From positions 124,001-188,000 of the forward strand of contig VTEF01000003.1 of the NCBI GenBank assembly GCA_008180335.1: a stretch of DNA of 64,000 nucleotides, written 5' to 3'. A program made the translations under genes and the position numbers. Under the pieces are notes generated by a model that did no database searches, was not told the origin of the DNA, and saw only the letters and a program-made list of their open reading frames with translations. Below are positions 16,679-26,549 of the stretch, in pieces. Origin of the DNA: Priestia megaterium. Its GTDB lineage: Bacteria > Bacillota > Bacilli > Bacillales > Bacillaceae_H. Every line of letters begins with the position of its first letter. The stretch's first letter is position 1.

Positions 16679-18651
16679 TGTGTTTCCTCCTCAGCGACCG
16701 TTAATACGTTTTCATTATCTAAAATATTTGGATCTTCTTCTAATCCAAATGCTACATTCGTTTCAATCCACTTTCGTCTTGGCTCTACCTTATCGCCCAT
16801 TAACGTTGTAACTCGACGATCAGCACGCGCTGAATCATCAATCCGAACCCGGATTAATGTACGGGTCTCAGGGTTCATCGTTGTCTCCCATAATTGATCC
16901 GCATTCATCTCCCCTAATCCTTTATAGCGCTGAATCATATAGCCCCGGCCAACTTTGTTAATAGCACCTTGCAGTTCTTCGTCGCTCCACGCATATTCAA
17001 TAACTTCCTTCTTCCCAGTTCCTTTGCTTACTTTATAAAGCGGAGGCAAAGCTATAAATACTTTTCCTGATTCCACAAGAGGTTTCATATAGCGATAAAA
17101 AAACGTTAAAAGTAATACCTGAATATGAGCTCCGTCTGTATCAGCATCAGTCATAATCACAATTTTATCGTAATTAATATCATCAATGGTAAATTCGGCT
17201 CCGACACCTCCGCCAATTGCATGAATGATTGTGCTAATTTCTTCATTTTTAAAGATATCTTGCAATTTAGCTTTTTCCGTATTAATTACTTTTCCGCGAA
17301 GAGGTAAAACAGCTTGAAAGCGACGATCTCGTCCTTGTTTTGCAGAACCTCCAGCAGAATCACCTTCTACTAAATACAGTTCATTCCGCTGTGGATTACG
17401 GGATTGAGCTGGTGTTAGCTTACCACTTAAAACCGTTTCCTGACGTTTTTTTTTCTTGCCATTCCTTGCGTCTTCACGTGCTTTACGAGCTGCTTCACGC
17501 GCTTGAGCAGCTTTAATTGCTTTTTTCACCAACAGAGAACTTATATCAGGGTTCTCCTCTAAAAAATAAGCAAGCTTTTCTGACACAACTGAATCTACTG
17601 AAGAACGGGCTTCACTCGTACCTAATTTTCCCTTTGTTTGCCCTTCAAATTGAAGCAGTTCCTCTGGAATCCGAACAGATATAATTGCACCTAAACCTTC
17701 GCGAATATCTGTCCCTTCAAGGTTTTTATCTTTTTCCTTAAGCAAATTTACTTTTCGTGCATACTCATTAAATGCACGAGTCATTGCGCTCTTTGCTCCA
17801 GCTTCATGCGTACCACCATCTTTTGTCCGTACATTATTAACAAAAGATAAAATTGTTTCTGAGTATCCGTCATTAAATTGGAATGCAAATTCTACTTCGA
17901 TATTATTTTGAAACCCTTCAAAGAAAACGACTGGGTGAAGAGAATCTTTTTCTTCATTTAAATAGGATACAAATGCTTCAATTCCCGTTTCATAATGGAA
18001 AACCTCATGCCGACTATGGCGCTTATCAATTAGCTCTATTTTAAAACCTTTTAACAAAAAGGCAGATTCTCTCAAACGTTCAGACAGCGTATCAAAATTA
18101 TAAACCGTTGTAGAAAAGATTGATTCATCTGGTTTAAAATGAATCGTTGTCCCTGTTCTTTTTGTTTTCCCAATCTTCTCTAGTGTAGTTACTGGCTTCC
18201 CACCGTTTTCAAACCGTTGTTCATAGATTATTCCTTCACGATGAATGGTTACAGTTAACCACTTTGATAACGCATTTACAACTGATGCACCTACACCATG
18301 CAGTCCACCACTTGTTTTATAACCGCCTTGACCAAACTTACCACCAGCATGTAAAACCGTTAAAATAACTTCCGGTGTTGGTTTACCTAACTTATGCATT
18401 CCTGTTGGCATTCCACGGCCTTTATCTTGTACAGAAATGGAATTATCTTTATGAATCGTTACGATTATTTCATCTCCGTATCCTGCTAATGCTTCGTCAA
18501 CAGAATTATCAACGATTTCATATACTAAGTGATGTAATCCTCGTGTATCCGTACTGCCAATATACATACCTGGACGTTTACGAACGGCATCTAACCCTTC
18601 TAATACTTGAATTGCATCTTCGTTATAATTAAATTGTTGCTTTTGAGCCAT
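16675..18651 (-). CDS. parE: DNA topoisomerase IV subunit B
   Basis: This 658-residue GHKL ATPase subunit of topoisomerase IV has the ATP-binding motifs [12 protein letters not shown] (about 44-55), GRGMPTG (about 79-85) and [13 protein letters not shown] (about 117-129). The TOPRIM domain has [15 protein letters not shown] (about 428-442) and the metal-binding [10 protein letters not shown] (about 505-514). C-terminal [22 protein letters not shown] is diagnostic of GyrB/ParE. The ATG lies nine bases after AAGGGG. It is the first gene of the parE-parC operon, and the Bacillus neighbour order (plsY, yneT, parE, parC) fixes the identity as ParE rather than GyrB. Confidence 0.97.
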   Translation of the reverse strand: MAQKQQFNYNEDAIQVLEGLDAVRKRPGMYIGSTDTRGLHHLVYEIVDNSVDEALAGYGDEIIVTIHKDNSISVQDKGRGMPTGMHKLGKPTPEVILTVLHAGGKFGQGGYKTSGGLHGVGASVVNALSKWLTVTIHREGIIYEQRFENGGKPVTTLEKIGKTKRTGTTIHFKPDESIFSTTVYNFDTLSERLRESAFLLKGFKIELIDKRHSRHEVFHYETGIEAFVSYLNEEKDSLHPVVFFEGFQNNIEVEFAFQFNDGYSETILSFVNNVRTKDGGTHEAGAKSAMTRAFNEYARKVNLLKEKDKNLEGTDIREGLGAIISVRIPEELLQFEGQTKGKLGTSEARSSVDSVVSEKLAYFLEENPDISSLLVKKAIKAAQAREAARKAREDARNGKKKKRQETVLSGKLTPAQSRNPQRNELYLVEGDSAGGSAKQGRDRRFQAVLPLRGKVINTEKAKLQDIFKNEEISTIIHAIGGGVGAEFTIDDINYDKIVIMTDADTDGAHIQVLLLTFFYRYMKPLVESGKVFIALPPLYKVSKGTGKKEVIEYAWSDEELQGAINKVGRGYMIQRYKGLGEMNADQLWETTMNPETRTLIRVRIDDSARADRRVTTLMGDKVEPRRKWIETNVAFGLEEDPNILDNENVLTVAEEETQ

Positions 18652-18942
18652 TCATACATACCCCTTCCATACAAACAAACATTACGACATTATGTATGAA
18701 ACATACGAGTAAACTAATATGTTCCCTTTTAAATACATGATTCTGGTTTATTTTTATGTTTTTCGATTTGTTCGCCTCTAACAGAACATACGTTTCTTTT
18801 TTAGCATACTTACAAGATTTTAGCACATATTTCCGTATTGTAAAAGCTATATCTTGCCTATTCCTTGATTATAGAGGACGTTCGATTAGTTGTCTAACGT
18901 CCATTTTAACCAATGTTACACATGTATTTCAATAACACTGTA
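18652..18942. other. AT-rich intergenic region upstream of parE
   Basis: This stretch of about 290 bp holds the parE promoter region. No further gene, RNA structure or repeat was recognised in it. Confidence 0.5.
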
Positions 18943-18969
18943 AAACCCATGCGGGCAAGGCATGGGTTT
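18943..18969 (-). terminator. Terminator of the CoA-binding protein gene
   Basis: AAACCCATGC and GCATGGGTTT form a 10-bp stem with a 7-base loop, 24 bp after the stop. The U tract on the minus strand is short. Confidence 0.6.
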
Positions 18970-18993
18970 ACAATACGTATATGAGCTTGTTAT

Positions 18994-19407
18994 TTATCTT
19001 GTTAATGCGTGTTCAACTTTAATACATCGATCCATTACAACTGTATAACCTTCTTTCGTTAATAACTCATATGCTTCTTCATTCACCAAGCCTAATTGTG
19101 CCCAAAAAACATCTGCATCAATTTCTAAAAATTCTTTTGCTGCGTCCAGCAGATGTTCCGAACGCCGGAATACATTAACAATATCGACATGTTCTTCAAT
19201 TTCTTTTAATGATTTAACCGCTTTTACGCCTAGTACACTATCAACCATAGGATTTACTGGAATGATTTCGTATCCAGCTTTTTGCATAGCCTCTGAGACC
19301 ATATATGATGTTCTTTCTGGATTATCTGACAGTCCAACGACTGCAATTCGTTTGCTTTTCTTTAAAATTTCACCTAATTTTTCACGTGCTGGAATGTTTA
19401 TTGCCAT
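18994..19407 (-). CDS. yneT: CoA-binding protein, YneT/YccU family
   Basis: This 137-residue single Rossmann-type CoA-binding domain begins KRIAVVGLSDNPERTSYMVSEAMQKAGYEIIPVNP (described by its ends). It has the glycine-containing nucleotide loop VVGLSDNP at about residues 23-30. The conserved VNVFRRSEH and the late VVMDRCIKVEHALTR, with the usual Cys, are typical of the YccU group. It matches the B. subtilis neighbour between plsY and parE. It probably binds CoA or an acyl-CoA, but no enzymatic role is established for the family. AAAGGAG precedes the ATG. Confidence 0.85.
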   Translation of the reverse strand: MAINIPAREKLGEILKKSKRIAVVGLSDNPERTSYMVSEAMQKAGYEIIPVNPMVDSVLGVKAVKSLKEIEEHVDIVNVFRRSEHLLDAAKEFLEIDADVFWAQLGLVNEEAYELLTKEGYTVVMDRCIKVEHALTR

Positions 19408-19624
19408 TAAAAGTCATCTCCTTTTTTATCTGCTATCTGAAAACGTTCGATAATTAAATCTAAATTCCTGCATATGTTACCCGTTTTCATTCCTTTTGTA
19501 AACATTATCATAAAAATTATCCAAAGGTTGCTGAATCATTAATTTGATTGTGTAAACTAGCTATGGTGTTTTCCATAACTCATGGTAAAATAGAAACGAT
19601 ATGGAGATAAAGGAGCTTTGAAAA

Positions 19625-20215
19625 ATGAATTATCTATTACCTATTCTTGCCTATATCATTGGCTCTATTCCCTTTGGATTAATTGTGGGAAAATGGGGAT
19701 ATGGGATTGATATACGCGAACACGGTAGCGGCAATTTAGGTGGAACAAACACATTTCGAACACTTGGAGTAAAAGCTGGATTAATTGTAACAGCCGGGGA
19801 TATTTTAAAAGGAACTCTCGCTGCTTCTTTACCTATTTTATTTAACTCAGATTTACATCCCCTCTTTATTGGTTTGTTTGCTGTAATTGGACATACTTAC
19901 CCACTGTTTGCAAATTTTAAGGGTGGAAAAGCAGTTGCAACATCTGCAGGTGTTTTACTTTTTTATGAACCTCTTTTATTTGTATTTTTACTATTATGTT
20001 TTTTCATTTGTTTATACATAACTAAATACGTATCACTGTCTTCAATGCTCACAGGGATTTTAGCGTTTATTTACACATTGTTCACAAGTGATATTCCATT
20101 AATCATTGTTGTTGCATTCTTAGCATCATTTGTTATCTATCGTCATCGTGCTAACTTAAAACGAATTCGTGAAAAAACAGAACCACAAGTTAAATGGCTA
20201 TCTAAAAAGAAATGA
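19625..20215 (+). CDS. plsY: Glycerol-3-phosphate acyltransferase PlsY
   Basis: This 196-residue membrane enzyme transfers the acyl group from acyl phosphate to glycerol-3-phosphate, the first step of phospholipid synthesis. The three PlsY motifs are visible: [33 protein letters not shown] in parts (residues 13-45, with SGNLGGTN), [18 protein letters not shown] in parts (about 90-108, KGGKAVAT) and the third loop near SLSSM. About five transmembrane segments. The ATG follows AAAGGAG at good spacing. It is essential in Bacillus and divergent from yneT. A hairpin overlapping its stop closes the transcript. Confidence 0.95.
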   Translation: MNYLLPILAYIIGSIPFGLIVGKWGYGIDIREHGSGNLGGTNTFRTLGVKAGLIVTAGDILKGTLAASLPILFNSDLHPLFIGLFAVIGHTYPLFANFKGGKAVATSAGVLLFYEPLLFVFLLLCFFICLYITKYVSLSSMLTGILAFIYTLFTSDIPLIIVVAFLASFVIYRHRANLKRIREKTEPQVKWLSKKK

Positions 20216-20240
20216 GATCAACATGATCTTATTTCTTTTT
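20204..20240 (+). terminator. Intrinsic terminator of plsY
   Basis: AAAAAGAAATGAGATCA and TGATCTTATTTCTTTTT pair with one G-T, ending in a T run. The left arm includes the stop codon. Confidence 0.75.
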
Positions 20241-20318
20241 TAGTTAAAACCCAAACATGTAAACGAATACAAAACTAATTTTTTAGCTATACTGACTATA
20301 ATAAGGAGGTATTAAAAA

Positions 20319-20435
20319 ATGAAAAATAGATGTCCAATGTGCAAGCGTGAGAAAAAAATTCATAAACAAACGCAAAGCAGTCGTTACTGTATTCATTGCT
20401 GGGAAACTATCGGAAAACAATATGCTTTTAAATGA
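20319..20435 (+). CDS. Tiny zinc-ribbon protein, 38 aa
   Basis: A perfect AAGGAGGT lies eight bases before the ATG. The 38-residue product carries two CxxC knuckles, CPMC at residues 5-8 and CIHC at 24-27, separated by a basic stretch, so it is probably a minimal zinc ribbon. A terminator-like hairpin with T run follows directly (20444-20497), supporting an independent small transcript unit. I do not recognise a named family. It lies between plsY and yneR in the position of a small yne gene, but similarity to B. subtilis YneQ was not evident. Confidence 0.62.
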   Translation: MKNRCPMCKREKKIHKQTQSSRYCIHCWETIGKQYAFK

Positions 20436-20443
20436 AGGAACCA

Positions 20444-20497
20444 AGCGATTTGATGAATTAAAATAATGTTTAGCTTAATCTCAAATCGCTAATTTTT
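20444..20497 (+). terminator. Intrinsic terminator after the zinc-ribbon gene
   Basis: AGCGATTTGA (20444-20453) and TCAAATCGCT (20481-20490) pair across a 27-base loop, followed by AATTTTTT. Confidence 0.65.
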
Positions 20498-20689
20498 TCT
20501 CTTTCACCTATTTTTCTTCTATTTATACCCCTCTTCAAGCTTCTCATGAACTCGATTTACACTAACTAACTTTAGTTAATGGATAAATGACCTTCCAAAG
20601 TATTTATAATTAATATTCACATTTATGGTATTCAAGCCATATTTCTACTATAATGAATGTATCCACAGTGATGGAAGGAGCAATGAATA

Positions 20690-20980
20690 GTGAAATTAAC
20701 AGTAACAGAACAAGCAGCAAAATGGTACAAAGATGAAATGATGCTCGAAAGCAACGAATATGTCCGCTTTTTCGTTCGCTATGGTGGTTGTAGTAATGTT
20801 CAAAAAGGCTTTTCATTAGGTGTTAACAAGGATAAGCCTATTAATATTGGTGTAGAAACAGAAGTTAATGGCTTAACTTTCTTTGTCGAAGATGAAGATC
20901 TTTGGTACTTTGATGGACACGACTTAAAAGTTACTTATAGTGAAGAAATAAAGGAACCAGAATTCATTTACGAAGCGTAA
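20690..20980 (+). CDS. yneR: HesB-like (A-type carrier fold) protein YneR
   Basis: This 96-residue HesB/IscA-like protein is closely similar in pattern to B. subtilis YneR: TEQAAKWYKDEM, YVRFFVRYGGCSNVQ and GFSLGVNKDKP, then GLTFFVEDEDLWYFDGHDLKV. Only one cysteine (in YGGCSN, about residue 34) is present. The C-terminal CxC/CGCG pair of true iron-sulfur A-type carriers is absent, so cluster delivery is doubtful. The start is GTG 20690, nine bases after AAGGAG. It converges on yneP with a shared terminator. Confidence 0.85.
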   Translation: MKLTVTEQAAKWYKDEMMLESNEYVRFFVRYGGCSNVQKGFSLGVNKDKPINIGVETEVNGLTFFVEDEDLWYFDGHDLKVTYSEEIKEPEFIYEA

Positions 20981-20983
20981 TAT

Positions 20984-21012
20984 AAAAAGCATCGGTTATC
21001 CGATGCTTTTTA
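20984..21012. terminator. Bidirectional terminator between yneR and yneP
   Basis: AAAAAGCATCGG and CCGATGCTTTTT form a perfect stem with a 4-base loop between convergent genes. Confidence 0.85.
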
Positions 21013-21014
21013 TA

Positions 21015-21452
21015 TTACATTGATGTTTCATCTACTGATTTCTTTGCTTTTTCATAAGCTTCGTGCCATTCAGGATATTGTCTTCTGATGGAGATTGGTT
21101 TAAAATTTTCTTTTTTGACACATACATGTGAAGATGTACCAGTTAATGCAATATCTCCACTTGGCGTTAAAATTTCATATCCATATACAACGCGTAATCC
21201 ATCATACTGTTCTACCCACGTTTGTACAATAGCTGTTTCCCCATAGTGAAGAGGCTTTTTGTAAGACACATTAATATCGATTACTGGTGACAAAATTCCG
21301 TCTCTTTCCATTGCTGCATAGTTAAAGCCTAAGTCACTTATAAATTTTGTGCGCCCTAACTCCATCCATACTAAGTAGTTTGCATGATAAACTACGCCCA
21401 TTTGATCTGTCTCACTATAACGCACATCTACTTCTTTTTTTGAAACAAGCAT
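21015..21452 (-). CDS. yneP: Hot-dog fold acyl-CoA thioesterase YneP
   Basis: This 145-residue thioesterase of the 4-hydroxybenzoyl-CoA/YbgC type has the signature RYSETDQMGVVYHANYLVWMELGR (landmarks: Asp16 with the HANY motif at about 23-26). The acid and the His/Asn-Tyr pair are the catalytic features of this hot-dog subfamily. Downstream VSYKKPLHYGE is also typical. It probably hydrolyses short or medium acyl-CoA. Its position next to tlp and yneR is the same as in B. subtilis. It is a single gene. Confidence 0.9.
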   Translation of the reverse strand: MLVSKKEVDVRYSETDQMGVVYHANYLVWMELGRTKFISDLGFNYAAMERDGILSPVIDINVSYKKPLHYGETAIVQTWVEQYDGLRVVYGYEILTPSGDIALTGTSSHVCVKKENFKPISIRRQYPEWHEAYEKAKKSVDETSM

Positions 21453-21659
21453 GAACTAATCCTCCTAAAATCCAATCATACGGGTATTATATTACCACAA
21501 ACTGGTGAAGTTTCACTAGTAGTCGGCTGGTCATTATTAATAATTGAATTATGCCACTAGTATGATCGAAATTACCAAAAGCAGTAATCATTATGTCATC
21601 AACTGTCTCTACTTTTTAGAAATTAGCATTTAGATTAACGATCCAACATATGATGCAAA

Positions 21660-21705
21660 CTAAGATGACAAAAAGCCAGGAATTCCTGACTTTTTGTCAT
21701 CTTAG
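21660..21705 (-). terminator. Exceptionally long terminator hairpin of tlp
   Basis: This 46-base near-perfect palindrome has CTAAGATGACAAAAAG at one end, its complement at the other, and CAGGAATTCCTG in the centre, with one mismatched pair. Its right end contains the tlp stop codon. Confidence 0.75.
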
Positions 21706-21953
21706 CTAGTTGTGTTAGTGTTGTTATAGCCATTTTCGCGAGCTTTTGACTCGTCTTGAATTTCCTTACGCATTGCTTTAATACTTACTTCACGGTTATG
21801 GTTTTTCTGTTGAATCTGAGTACGCTCTTCTGCCGTTGCATGAGCCATTGTTTCTTCTGCTTTTTCAATGTTCTCAATCGTATTTTGAACCATCGATTGT
21901 AAACGCTCTACGTTATCGCTTCGATCATCTGGATTAGATTTATTCCATGTCAT
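21702..21953 (-). CDS. tlp: Small acid-soluble spore protein Tlp
   Basis: This is an 83-residue hydrophilic forespore protein of the thioredoxin-like (Tlp) family. The N-terminus MTWNKSNPDDRSDNVERLQ, with the motif NPDDRSDNVEKLQ, is diagnostic. Two amphipathic helices follow (residues about 20-50 and 50-70) and a flexible Asn/Thr tail. A strong GAGGAGG precedes the ATG. Upstream lies a -10 element CATACTA identical to the sigma-G consensus, fitting forespore expression. In B. subtilis tlp is co-transcribed with sspN. Here a terminator (22163-22184) separates the two, so tlp probably relies on its own promoter. Confidence 0.92.
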   Translation of the reverse strand: MTWNKSNPDDRSDNVERLQSMVQNTIENIEKAEETMAHATAEERTQIQQKNHNREVSIKAMRKEIQDESKARENGYNNTNTTS

Positions 21954-21990
21954 TGCTTGTTCCTCCTCATCAAAACATTTCTTACACCTC

Positions 21991-22020
21991 TAGTATGTGA
22001 ATTGTTTTAAACGCTATGAG
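21991..22020 (-). promoter_or_regulatory. Candidate sigma-G promoter of tlp
   Basis: On the minus strand, CTCATA (22020-22015) and CATACTA (21997-21991) are separated by 17 bases. The -10 matches the sigma-G consensus exactly, the -35 in four of six positions. Confidence 0.5.
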
Positions 22021-22162
22021 TGGTAAAAACAGCGTAATTTGCATTTTTTTATAATGGATGGATAGTAAGATTTTAAATTCACTATAATAAAGTTATGTTA
22101 ACTAAAAGTGATTATATTCTTATGTCTAACCATTTACCTACTATTTGCAATCCAATAATAAA

Positions 22163-22184
22163 AAGTCGCTAAAGGTAGCGACTT
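22163..22184 (-). terminator. Intrinsic terminator of sspN
   Basis: AAGTCGCTA and TAGCGACTT form the stem; TTTTTATTATT follows on the minus strand. Confidence 0.75.
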
Positions 22185-22189
22185 CTTAA

Positions 22190-22333
22190 TTATTCACCTT
22201 TAGTTTGAATAACTTGAGGATGTTTTCCTGATTGATCTTGCATTTGCTTTCCTTTATTTCCACCAGCTTCTCTCGGTTGAGTACCGATGTGATTAGGTAC
22301 AAAAGGTTTGCTGTTTCTTTTAGGATTTCCCAT
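22190..22333 (-). CDS. sspN: Acid-soluble spore protein N
   Basis: This 47-residue forespore protein was translated directly from the sequence. It begins [20 protein letters not shown] and continues through [15 protein letters not shown], which matches the SspN pattern of B. subtilis (MGNPKKNSK..., [17 protein letters not shown]). CGAGGAGGAG lies directly upstream of the ATG. A terminator follows seven bases after the stop. Like other minor SASPs it is expected in the spore core under sigma-G, but I found only a weak candidate promoter. Confidence 0.92.
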   Translation of the reverse strand: MGNPKRNSKPFVPNHIGTQPREAGGNKGKQMQDQSGKHPQVIQTKGE

Positions 22334-22376
22334 TGTATCTCCTCCTCGGTTTTACTCTAACCATTTCGCCTACCTA

Positions 22377-22520
22377 TTATTCAGCTCTTTCAAGCATACG
22401 TTTTTCTAAACGTTGCTCAATGGCAAGTTCAATACGTTCTAACTCATTTTGATCTTTCATTAATTGGTTTTTATTTTCTTTTACAAGCTCTTCAAATGAA
22501 CGTTTATAAAGCTTTCGCAT
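22377..22520 (-). CDS. FbpB-family small basic protein
   Basis: This 47-residue protein begins MRKLYKRSFEELVKENKNQL and ends with charged helix QRLEKRMLERAE. The N-terminal [R/K]-SFEELV-EN pattern is that of the FbpB (YdbN) small basic proteins. In B. subtilis FbpB helps the small RNA FsrA to repress iron-using proteins under iron starvation. Here an AGGTGA precedes the start, but no obvious Fur box was seen upstream, so iron control is not supported by this sequence. The protein is one long amphipathic helix. It may be an uncharacterised paralogue. Confidence 0.68.
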   Translation of the reverse strand: MRKLYKRSFEELVKENKNQLMKDQNELERIELAIEQRLEKRMLERAE

Positions 22521-22740
22521 TTTTAAATCACCTACTTTATGTATTTTGAGAAAAATCTGAAAAATAAAACCAGATTCACTTCTTCATTAATACTATTTCC
22601 AATTTTTCAAAATATAAACTTACTGTCACATTGTTTTATTCATCTTCACTTTTTATTTTTAATAAAGCGATTAACCACACCTCTGTTAATAATTGTTGTA
22701 CTATATATACGAATATGAAAGTAAAAGGTTTCAAAATAAA

Positions 22741-22773
22741 AAAAGCAACTAATCATAAAAATTAGTTGCTTTT
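22741..22773 (-). terminator. Intrinsic terminator of the thiol-disulfide oxidoreductase gene
   Basis: AAAAGCAACTAAT and ATTAGTTGCTTTT pair perfectly around 7 bases; the stop codon lies inside the structure. Confidence 0.8.
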
Positions 22774-23355
22774 AGATGCGAATGTTTCCATTTGCTCTAA
22801 ATTCATCGGACCGTTAATTCGTTTTGCAATTTTCCCTTCTTCATCGATAAAATACGTAGTAGGAATTGTGACGACACGGTAACTTTTTGTTGCTACTGTA
22901 TCTTCTTCATCTAACAGCACTTGAAAGGTTAAATGATGTTCGTTTAAAAATGATTTAATCCCTTCTTTACTTCCTTCCGAAGAAGTTAAATTTACAGCTA
23001 AAATTTGAACTTCTTTTCCGTATTTTTCATGAAACTTTTGCATATCTGGCATTTCTTCTTTGCAAGGCGGACACCATGTTGCCCAAAAGTTAAGGATTAC
23101 TTTCTTTCCTTTATAATCGGATAGTTTTACTGCTTTCCCTTCTAAATTGGTTAATGTAAAAGGAGGAGCTTCCTTGCCTGGCTCTAATCCATATGTTTCT
23201 CCCGTAACAGGCTCTGCTTGGCCATCTTTTATGTTTAAATCTTTATAATCGGTTAAATCATTCTCATTTGCAGCTTCTTCTGATAAAACACCCTGCCATA
23301 AAGCAAAACCAACAAGGGCTGCTAGTAAAAGGCTCGCTATCACTTTTTTAACCAT
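22762..23355 (-). CDS. yneN: Membrane-anchored thiol-disulfide oxidoreductase (TlpA/ResA family, YneN)
   Basis: This 197-residue protein has an N-terminal uncleaved signal anchor (residues 5-24, VIASLLLAALVGFALWQG) and an extracytoplasmic thioredoxin fold. The active site is WATWCPPCKEEMP, a CPPC redox motif at about residues 95-98, preceded by NFWATW. The cis-Pro region VVTIPTTYFIDEEG lies near 165. ResA-like proteins reduce disulfides in apocytochromes or act in spore cortex assembly (StoA). The B. subtilis equivalent next to citB is YneN. It is a single gene with its own terminator. Confidence 0.9.
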   Translation of the reverse strand: MVKKVIASLLLAALVGFALWQGVLSEEAANENDLTDYKDLNIKDGQAEPVTGETYGLEPGKEAPPFTLTNLEGKAVKLSDYKGKKVILNFWATWCPPCKEEMPDMQKFHEKYGKEVQILAVNLTSSEGSKEGIKSFLNEHHLTFQVLLDEEDTVATKSYRVVTIPTTYFIDEEGKIAKRINGPMNLEQMETFASKSN

Positions 23356-23565
23356 TTTAACTACCCCTTCCTTCTAATATTATATCTGTATAAAGAGTTA
23401 CTTATTAGAGAACAGACTATTCGCATTTAAATTATGTATTAAACCGCTATCATCTTTACTATTATATATGTGCATAAATGCTGATGAATAATCAAAAATT
23501 AACGATCTTCTTTTTATGATATCATAAATGTAAACGTTTTTTATAATGATAATTTCCAATCAAAA

Positions 23566-23600
23566 CAAAGAACGCCTCTCATAAGAAGAGGCGTTCTTTG
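23566..23600 (-). terminator. Intrinsic terminator of aconitase gene
   Basis: CAAAGAACGCCTCT and AGAGGCGTTCTTTG pair perfectly with a 7-base loop, just downstream of the stop codon. Confidence 0.85.
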
Positions 23601-23608
23601 TTTGATTT

Positions 23609-26329
23609 TTATGCATGTGTTTTAGATTGTAATTTGTCGCGAAGCACCATTTGTAAAATCCCGCCATGACGATAGTAATCAATTTCAACTTCACTATCGA
23701 AACGTACAAGTACTTCAAACTCTTTTTTGTTTCCAGCTTCATCTGTTGCTGTCACTTTAATCAAATCACGTGGTTTTACGTTTTCATCAATTTGTACTTC
23801 AATTGCTTCTTTCCCCGTTAAACCTAATGTATCTGCACTTTCTCCAGCTTTAAACTGAAGTGGAAGTACACCCATTAATACAAGATTTGAACGGTGAATA
23901 CGCTCAAAGCTTTCAGCAATAACTGTTTTAATGCCTAAAAGATTTGTTCCTTTTGCTGCCCAGTCACGAGAACTTCCCATACCGTAGTCTTTGCCTGCAA
24001 GAACTGCAAGGCCAGTGCCTTCTTCTTTATATTTCATACAAGCATCATAAATGCTCATTACTTTATTTGTAGGCCAGTATGTTGTCCATCCGCCTTCTGT
24101 ACCTGGAGCGATCTGGTTTTTAATGCGAATGTTTGCAAATGTACCACGCATCATTACTTCATGGTTACCACGGCGAGAACCATATGAGTTAAAGTCTTTT
24201 GGGTCTACGCCTTTTTCTTGCAGATAAAGACCAGCTGGTGATGCTTTTGCAATTGATCCTGCTGGTGAAATGTGATCTGTTGTTACTGAATCCCCGAATT
24301 TTGCTACAACACGTAAGTTATTTAATGGCTGAACTGTACCTGGCTCTTCTGATAATCCTTCAAAGAATGGTGGGTTTTGAATATAAGTAGAATCGTTATC
24401 CCACGTATAAAGCGCTTCTTCGCTTGTTTCAATTTCATTCCAGCGTTCATTATCGTCAAATACACGTTCATATTCTTTACGGAACAATTCAGGAGTTACA
24501 GTTTTCTTCACAACTTCTTTAATTTCATCTTGTGACGGCCAAATATCGCTAAAGAACACTTCGTTACCATCTTTATCAATTCCAATAGGATCTTTTTGTA
24601 AATCAACATCCACTGTGCCTGCTAATGAGTAAGCTACTACAAGCGGTGGTGATGCTAAATAGTTTCCTTTTACAAGCGGATGGATACGGCCTTCAAAGTT
24701 ACGGTTACCTGATAGAACAGATGTAACTAGTAAATCATTATCAGCAATTGCTGCTTCAATCTCTGCTTCTAACGGGCCTGAGTTACCAATACATGTTGTA
24801 CAGCCATAACCTACAATATTGTAACCGATTTTCTCTAGGTAAGGCAGTAAGCCTGAATTTTGTAAATACGCTGTTACAACCTTTGATCCTGGAGCTAATG
24901 ATGTTTTAACATATGCTGGTACATCTAAACCTTTTTCAACTGCTTTTTTTGCAACTAATCCCGCAGCGATTAATACGTATGGATTTGACGTATTTGTACA
25001 GCTTGTAATGGCAGCGATCGCAATTGCACCTGTTTTCATCGTTGTTTCAGAACCATCTGCGAGTTTAAATGTTACTTCTTTATCTACATCAGCTGCATCT
25101 AAACCAAAGCTTTGGTTACTTACTGGTGCTGTTAATGCTTTCTTAAACTCACTTTGCATATTTGAAAGTGGAATTAAGTCTTGCGGACGCTTAGGACCAG
25201 AAAGATTTGCTTGGATTTCAGCAAGGTTAATTTCTACAACATCTGTGAAAATTGGCTCTTCACTGTCAGGTGTAAAGAATAAACCGTTTGCTTTTGTATA
25301 TTGTTCTACAACCTGAATATCCGCTTCATCACGACCCGTTAAACGCATATAATCTAGTGCTTCTGCGTCAACTGGGAAGAAACCACAGGTTGCACCGTAT
25401 TCTGGAGCCATGTTTGCGATTGTTGCACGATCTGCTAGCGGAAGTTCTGCAACACCTGGTCCGAAGAATTCAACAAATTTTCCGACAACGCCTTTTTGAC
25501 GAAGAACCTGCGTTACTTTTAATGCTAAGTCTGTAGCTGTTGTACCGTTTGGTAATTCACCCGTTAACTTTACACCGATTACTTCAGGTACTGGGAAGTA
25601 AGATGGTTGACCAAGCATGCCTGCTTCTGCTTCAATTCCGCCAACTCCCCATCCAAGAACACCGATACCGTTAATCATTGTCGTATGAGAATCAGTACCT
25701 ACTAGCGTATCTGGGAATGCCACATATTCGCCATCTTCTTCAACTGCATGAACAACATTTGCTAAATATTCTAAATTTACTTGGTGCACGATACCAGTTG
25801 CTGGCGGTACTGCACGGTAGTTATTAAATGATTTTTGAGCCCAGTTTAAAAATTTGTAACGTTCTGTATTACGTTGGAATTCAAGATCCATATTAAAGCG
25901 TAAAGAATCCATTGTGCCTGCTTTATCTACTTGTACTGAGTGGTCGACAACGAGATCTACCGGAATTTCTGGATTAATTTTATCAGGATCTCCGCCTAAA
26001 TCAGCCATTGCTTTACGAAGAGATGCTAAATCTACCACAGCAGGTACTCCAGTGAAATCTTGAAGAATTACGCGAGATGGTTTGAATGGAACATCAACAT
26101 CTTGGATTTTTTTTGTACCCCATTTTGCTAAGTTTTCAACATGTTCTTTTTTTATAACACGGCCATCTACTTGACGAAGAACAGATTCTAATAATACTTT
26201 AATTGAATATGGTAATTTTGAAACAGCGCCTAAACCAGCTTCTTCTAAAGCTTGTAAGCGGTAATAATTATATGTGTTACCATTAACAGTGAATGACGAA
26301 CGAGCGTTAAAAACGTCTTTTTTAGTCAT
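23609..26329 (-). CDS. citB: Aconitate hydratase (AcnA/CitB)
   Basis: This 906-residue TCA-cycle enzyme interconverts citrate and isocitrate through a [4Fe-4S] cluster. The cluster ligands are in [11 protein letters not shown] (about Cys449) and [13 protein letters not shown] (about Cys515 and Cys518). Substrate-binding motifs [22 protein letters not shown] near 210-230 and the swivelling C-terminal domain motif [15 protein letters not shown] are present. The length is normal for the bacterial AcnA type, which doubles as an RNA-binding regulator. The upstream region is very AT-rich with an ATGTTA-N5-TAACAT palindrome (about 26438-26454), in the area where CcpC and CodY act in B. subtilis. No clear match to their boxes was found. 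Confidence 0.97.
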   Translation of the reverse strand: MTKKDVFNARSSFTVNGNTYNYYRLQALEEAGLGAVSKLPYSIKVLLESVLRQVDGRVIKKEHVENLAKWGTKKIQDVDVPFKPSRVILQDFTGVPAVVDLASLRKAMADLGGDPDKINPEIPVDLVVDHSVQVDKAGTMDSLRFNMDLEFQRNTERYKFLNWAQKSFNNYRAVPPATGIVHQVNLEYLANVVHAVEEDGEYVAFPDTLVGTDSHTTMINGIGVLGWGVGGIEAEAGMLGQPSYFPVPEVIGVKLTGELPNGTTATDLALKVTQVLRQKGVVGKFVEFFGPGVAELPLADRATIANMAPEYGATCGFFPVDAEALDYMRLTGRDEADIQVVEQYTKANGLFFTPDSEEPIFTDVVEINLAEIQANLSGPKRPQDLIPLSNMQSEFKKALTAPVSNQSFGLDAADVDKEVTFKLADGSETTMKTGAIAIAAITSCTNTSNPYVLIAAGLVAKKAVEKGLDVPAYVKTSLAPGSKVVTAYLQNSGLLPYLEKIGYNIVGYGCTTCIGNSGPLEAEIEAAIADNDLLVTSVLSGNRNFEGRIHPLVKGNYLASPPLVVAYSLAGTVDVDLQKDPIGIDKDGNEVFFSDIWPSQDEIKEVVKKTVTPELFRKEYERVFDDNERWNEIETSEEALYTWDNDSTYIQNPPFFEGLSEEPGTVQPLNNLRVVAKFGDSVTTDHISPAGSIAKASPAGLYLQEKGVDPKDFNSYGSRRGNHEVMMRGTFANIRIKNQIAPGTEGGWTTYWPTNKVMSIYDACMKYKEEGTGLAVLAGKDYGMGSSRDWAAKGTNLLGIKTVIAESFERIHRSNLVLMGVLPLQFKAGESADTLGLTGKEAIEVQIDENVKPRDLIKVTATDEAGNKKEFEVLVRFDSEVEIDYYRHGGILQMVLRDKLQSKTHA

Positions 26330-26500
26330 TTCATTCCCCCCTTAAAATGCTATGTATAAAGGACTTTAAATACCCCATCCTCTATTCCCTTCATCATCTA
26401 TCTTAATATAATGTTATACATAAGTAAATAAAAAGAATGTTATTAATTAACATAAGATTTTCTTATATTTTTTCAGAGATATGAAACATTTTTCTAATAA

Positions 26501-26530
26501 TTCATATTTGAGCAATTTTTACACATATTA
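26501..26530 (+). promoter_or_regulatory. Candidate sigma-G promoter of sspO
   Basis: TTCATA (26501-26506) and CATATTA (26524-26530), spaced 17 bases, match the sigma-G consensus in four of six and six of seven positions, 20 bp before the sspO start. Confidence 0.4.
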
Positions 26531-26549
26531 AATGTGGAGGTGATAACAA

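Noticed and set aside
22521-22761. Fur box for the FbpB-like gene
   Set aside because: No match to the TGATAATNATTATCA dyad in the upstream region, so iron control is not claimed.
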